From positions 1 through 15,859 of the forward strand of contig CAMBRJ010000020.1 in the NCBI GenBank assembly GCA_945870175.1: DNA of 15,859 nt, written 5' to 3'. The translations under genes were made by a program, and so were the position numbers. Numbering within the stretch: position 1 is the stretch's first letter; each line of letters opens with the position of its first letter. Shown here in pieces: positions 14,085 through 15,859 of the stretch. The stretch is from Gemmatimonas phototrophica (lineage in GTDB: Bacteria; Gemmatimonadota; Gemmatimonadetes; Gemmatimonadales; Gemmatimonadaceae). The notes under the pieces are model-generated. The model did not search any database. It had not been told where the DNA came from and saw only the letters and a program-made list of their open reading frames with translations.

Positions 14085-15166
14085 GCCGACCTCCGTGCCG
14101 TCATTACCGCATCGAACGCGGCGAGAAAACGCTCGAGTAGCGGCCACGGCCCGACGCTGATGCGCAACGCGTCACCGACGTGGGGCAGCCCCGGAAAGGG
14201 CCGGACGGCCACGCCGCGCTCACGCAGGGCGAGCCCCACGTTCACACAGTCGGCCACCGGCACGCAGACGAAATTCGCACGCGACTCCAGCGGGGCGAAT
14301 CCGCGCGTACGCAGCTCGCCGGCCAGCCGCTCACGCAGCGTGACGGCCAGCGCGATGTGCTCGTTCACCCACGGCATGTCGTGCTGCAACGCCGCGAGCG
14401 CCGTCTGTTCGGCCATCGCGTTCAACTTGTACGGTCCGCGCGACTTCTCCACTTCCATGACCAGCGATGGCTGTCCGATGGCGTAGCCGATGCGCAGCCC
14501 TGCCAGTCCGAATGCCTTCGACATCGTGCGGATCACCAGCAACCGGTCGTACTGCTTGACCAGATCGACCGACGACACGCCAGCGAACTCGGCGTATGCC
14601 TCATCGAGGAACACCACGCCCGGCGCTTCGCGCAGCACGCGCTCGATGGTGTCGCGCGCCAGCAGCGCACCGGTGGGATTGTTCGGCGAGCAGAGGTACA
14701 GGAGCTTCGGGCGCGTGGCGAGCAGCGCATCGATGTCGGGCTGATGCGACGGCCGTTCCACGCACCCCGCATACGCGAGCGCATTCATCCGCGCGAAGAT
14801 CGGAATCATCGCGAACGATGGCTCCGGGCCGGCCACCAGATCACCCGGTTCGCCGAACGCGCGCATGGCGCTGTCGAGAATGTCATCGGAACCGCAGCCG
14901 GTCACGATCATGTCCGGCGTGACGCCCAGATACTCGGCCAGCGCCTGCTTGAGCTCCGCCGCGTACAGCGTGGGATAGCGCGTGATGCGCGAGACCGGCA
15001 TGTCGCGCCAGGTGCGCTCGGCGACCGGCGGCATGCCCCACAGAGTCGTGTTGTCGGTGAGATCGAGATCCACCGGCGCACGCTTCGGATCGTACAGCGG
15101 CACGGCGTCGTACGCCGCGCGCGCCACGGCCAGGCGTTGGGTGTTGTCGCTCATGGGTTGGCTCAT
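14081..15166 (-). CDS. hisC: Histidinol-phosphate aminotransferase
   Basis: This 361-residue fold-type I PLP aminotransferase converts imidazole acetol phosphate and glutamate to histidinol phosphate. Landmarks are LDLTDNTTLWGMPP near the N-terminus, ITRYPTLYAAELKQALAEYL, TGCGSDDIL, CSPNNPTG (Asn163), FLDEAYAEF (Asp188, Tyr191), the Schiff-base lysine in TMSKAFGLAGLRIGY (Lys217), and a C-terminal VRPFPGLPHVGDALRISVG with the phosphate-binding Arg. It is family-typical, although LTDNTTLWGMPP replaces the more usual LxxNENPxGP. ATG 15166 was chosen for its ATGA overlap with the hisD stop and the GGAGT eight bases upstream; ATG 15154 is a weaker alternative. Confidence 0.95.
   Translation of the reverse strand: MSQPMSDNTQRLAVARAAYDAVPLYDPKRAPVDLDLTDNTTLWGMPPVAERTWRDMPVSRITRYPTLYAAELKQALAEYLGVTPDMIVTGCGSDDILDSAMRAFGEPGDLVAGPEPSFAMIPIFARMNALAYAGCVERPSHQPDIDALLATRPKLLYLCSPNNPTGALLARDTIERVLREAPGVVFLDEAYAEFAGVSSVDLVKQYDRLLVIRTMSKAFGLAGLRIGYAIGQPSLVMEVEKSRGPYKLNAMAEQTALAALQHDMPWVNEHIALAVTLRERLAGELRTRGFAPLESRANFVCVPVADCVNVGLALRERGVAVRPFPGLPHVGDALRISVGPWPLLERFLAAFDAVMTARRSA
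14089..14094 (-). promoter_or_regulatory. Ribosome-binding site GGAGGT for hisH
   Basis: A perfect Shine-Dalgarno core lies inside the end of hisC, four bases before GTG 14084. It decides between this start and the upstream ATG at 14147. Confidence 0.7.
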
Positions 15167-15859
15167 GCGTTCGCACTCCATGCACGCGCCGCCGCGGCGT
15201 GCGCCGGCAATCCTTCCGCATCAGCGAACGCGCCGACGTCCTGCGCGAGGCTGGCGGCGGCCGCCGGCGACACTTCCTGCCACGTGGTCCACCGCACGAA
15301 ATCGAGGGTGGATAGTCCCGAGTAGCTTCGCCCTGCACCTGCCGTGGGCAGCACATGGTTGGCGCCGGTCATGTAATCACCGAAGGCCACCGAACTCGAC
15401 TCGCCCACGAAGATCGTACCGGCGCTGCGCAGCGCCGCGAGCGTGGACGCCCGGATCGGCTCCGCAACCACCAGCAGCAGGTGTTCCGCCGCCCATTCAT
15501 TGGCGAACGCCACGCCGTCGGCGAGGGAGCCCACCGACACGATCGCCCCACGCGCGGCGAGCGACTCGCGCACGATCTGCGCCCGCGGTGCCTGAGCGAT
15601 CTGGGCGAGGGTTTCCGCTTCCAGCGCGTCGGACAGCGCCGAGACCTGCTCCGGCGTGCCCACCAACACCGCGATCACCGCGGCGTCGGGGTCGTGCTCC
15701 GCTTGCGCCATCAGCTCGCGGGCGAGCGCGGTCGGGTTGGCGGTGTGGTCGGCCAGGATCAGCAGTTCGCTGGGGCCGGCCGGCGAATCGATCGCCACGT
15801 CGGCCACCAACTGCAGCTTGGCTTCGGCCACGAACGCGTTGCCCGGTCCCATGATGCGA
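15163..15859 (-). CDS. hisD: Histidinol dehydrogenase (partial, N-terminus outside window)
   Basis: This is the C-terminal 231 or so residues of the zinc enzyme that oxidises histidinol to histidine in two NAD-dependent steps. The visible part opens at the conserved GPGN motif and keeps AKLQLVADVAIDSPAGPSE, LMAQAEHDPDA (Gln and His of the active site), ANEWAAEHL (the catalytic Glu-His pair), FGDYMTGANHVLPT (Asp zinc ligand) and EGLPAHAAAA (C-terminal His). The frame is open through the right edge, so roughly the first 200 residues are missing from the window rather than from the gene. It is the most upstream his gene seen here; hisG is expected further upstream or elsewhere. Confidence 0.95.
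   Translation of the reverse strand, partial: RIMGPGNAFVAEAKLQLVADVAIDSPAGPSELLILADHTANPTALARELMAQAEHDPDAAVIAVLVGTPEQVSALSDALEAETLAQIAQAPRAQIVRESLAARGAIVSVGSLADGVAFANEWAAEHLLLVVAEPIRASTLAALRSAGTIFVGESSSVAFGDYMTGANHVLPTAGAGRSYSGLSTLDFVRWTTWQEVSPAAAASLAQDVGAFADAEGLPAHAAAARAWSANA
15175..15179 (-). promoter_or_regulatory. Ribosome-binding site GGAGT for hisC
   Basis: This core lies within the last codons of hisD, eight bases before ATG 15166. It supports that start over the in-frame ATGs at 15181 and 15154. Confidence 0.55.

Noticed and set aside
14085..14147. Longer HisH start at ATG 14147
   Set aside because: It would add 21 residues unlike the family and overlap hisC by 67 bases, while GTG 14084 has a perfect GGAGGT and a 4-base overlap.
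14180..15325. 381-codon plus-strand open frame
   Set aside because: It is antisense to hisC and hisD, both with complete active-site motifs.

Overview
The window is dense, high-GC bacterial chromosome with no tRNA, rRNA, CRISPR array, integrase or transposase that I could see. Codon choice is strongly G/C-ending throughout and no gene looks recently acquired. Many exported metallopeptidases, a TAT-exported Gfo/Idh/MocA oxidoreductase and a histidine operon carrying an IMPase-type histidinol phosphatase would suit a Gemmatimonadota-like Gram-negative organism. That assignment rests on general gene style, not on a marker gene, and is tentative.

Left part (1-1541, minus strand): the first 122 codons of an exported protein with a carboxypeptidase-regulatory-like domain, which runs off the left edge. 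Next comes a 206-base intergenic stretch with a striking imperfect inverted repeat built from CTCTGCG units, then a divergent murB for peptidoglycan precursor synthesis.

Middle (1619-8269, plus strand): five tightly packed genes that could form one transcript. Two are M16 peptidase subunits with the active site split between them (zinc-binding HxxEH subunit, then R/Y subunit). They are followed by a DUF429 predicted nuclease-fold protein, a TAT-signal oxidoreductase and an exported M20 peptidase. An exported M28 aminopeptidase-like gene (8283-9887, minus) converges on this group with only 13 bases between stop codons. Four of these six proteins are exported metallopeptidases or their partner subunit, suggesting periplasmic or extracellular peptide use. 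The oxidoreductase and DUF429 protein have no clear link to that role.

Right part (9951 to the right edge, minus strand): a compact histidine biosynthesis operon in the order hisD (partial)-hisC-hisH-hisA-hisB-hisF-hisN-hisIE. Six of the seven junctions are 4-base ATGA or GTGA overlaps. Apart from hisG, which is not in the window, the set covers every step from phosphoribosyl-ATP to histidine: hisIE, hisA, hisF with hisH, hisB (dehydratase only), hisC, the IMPase-family hisN in place of the HisB phosphatase domain, and hisD.

I did not find a convincing new multi-gene system. The observations most worth checking are the CTCTGCG inverted repeat, the replaced active-site residues in MurB and HisA, and a set of mutually exclusive hairpins at the convergent M20/M28 gene ends.
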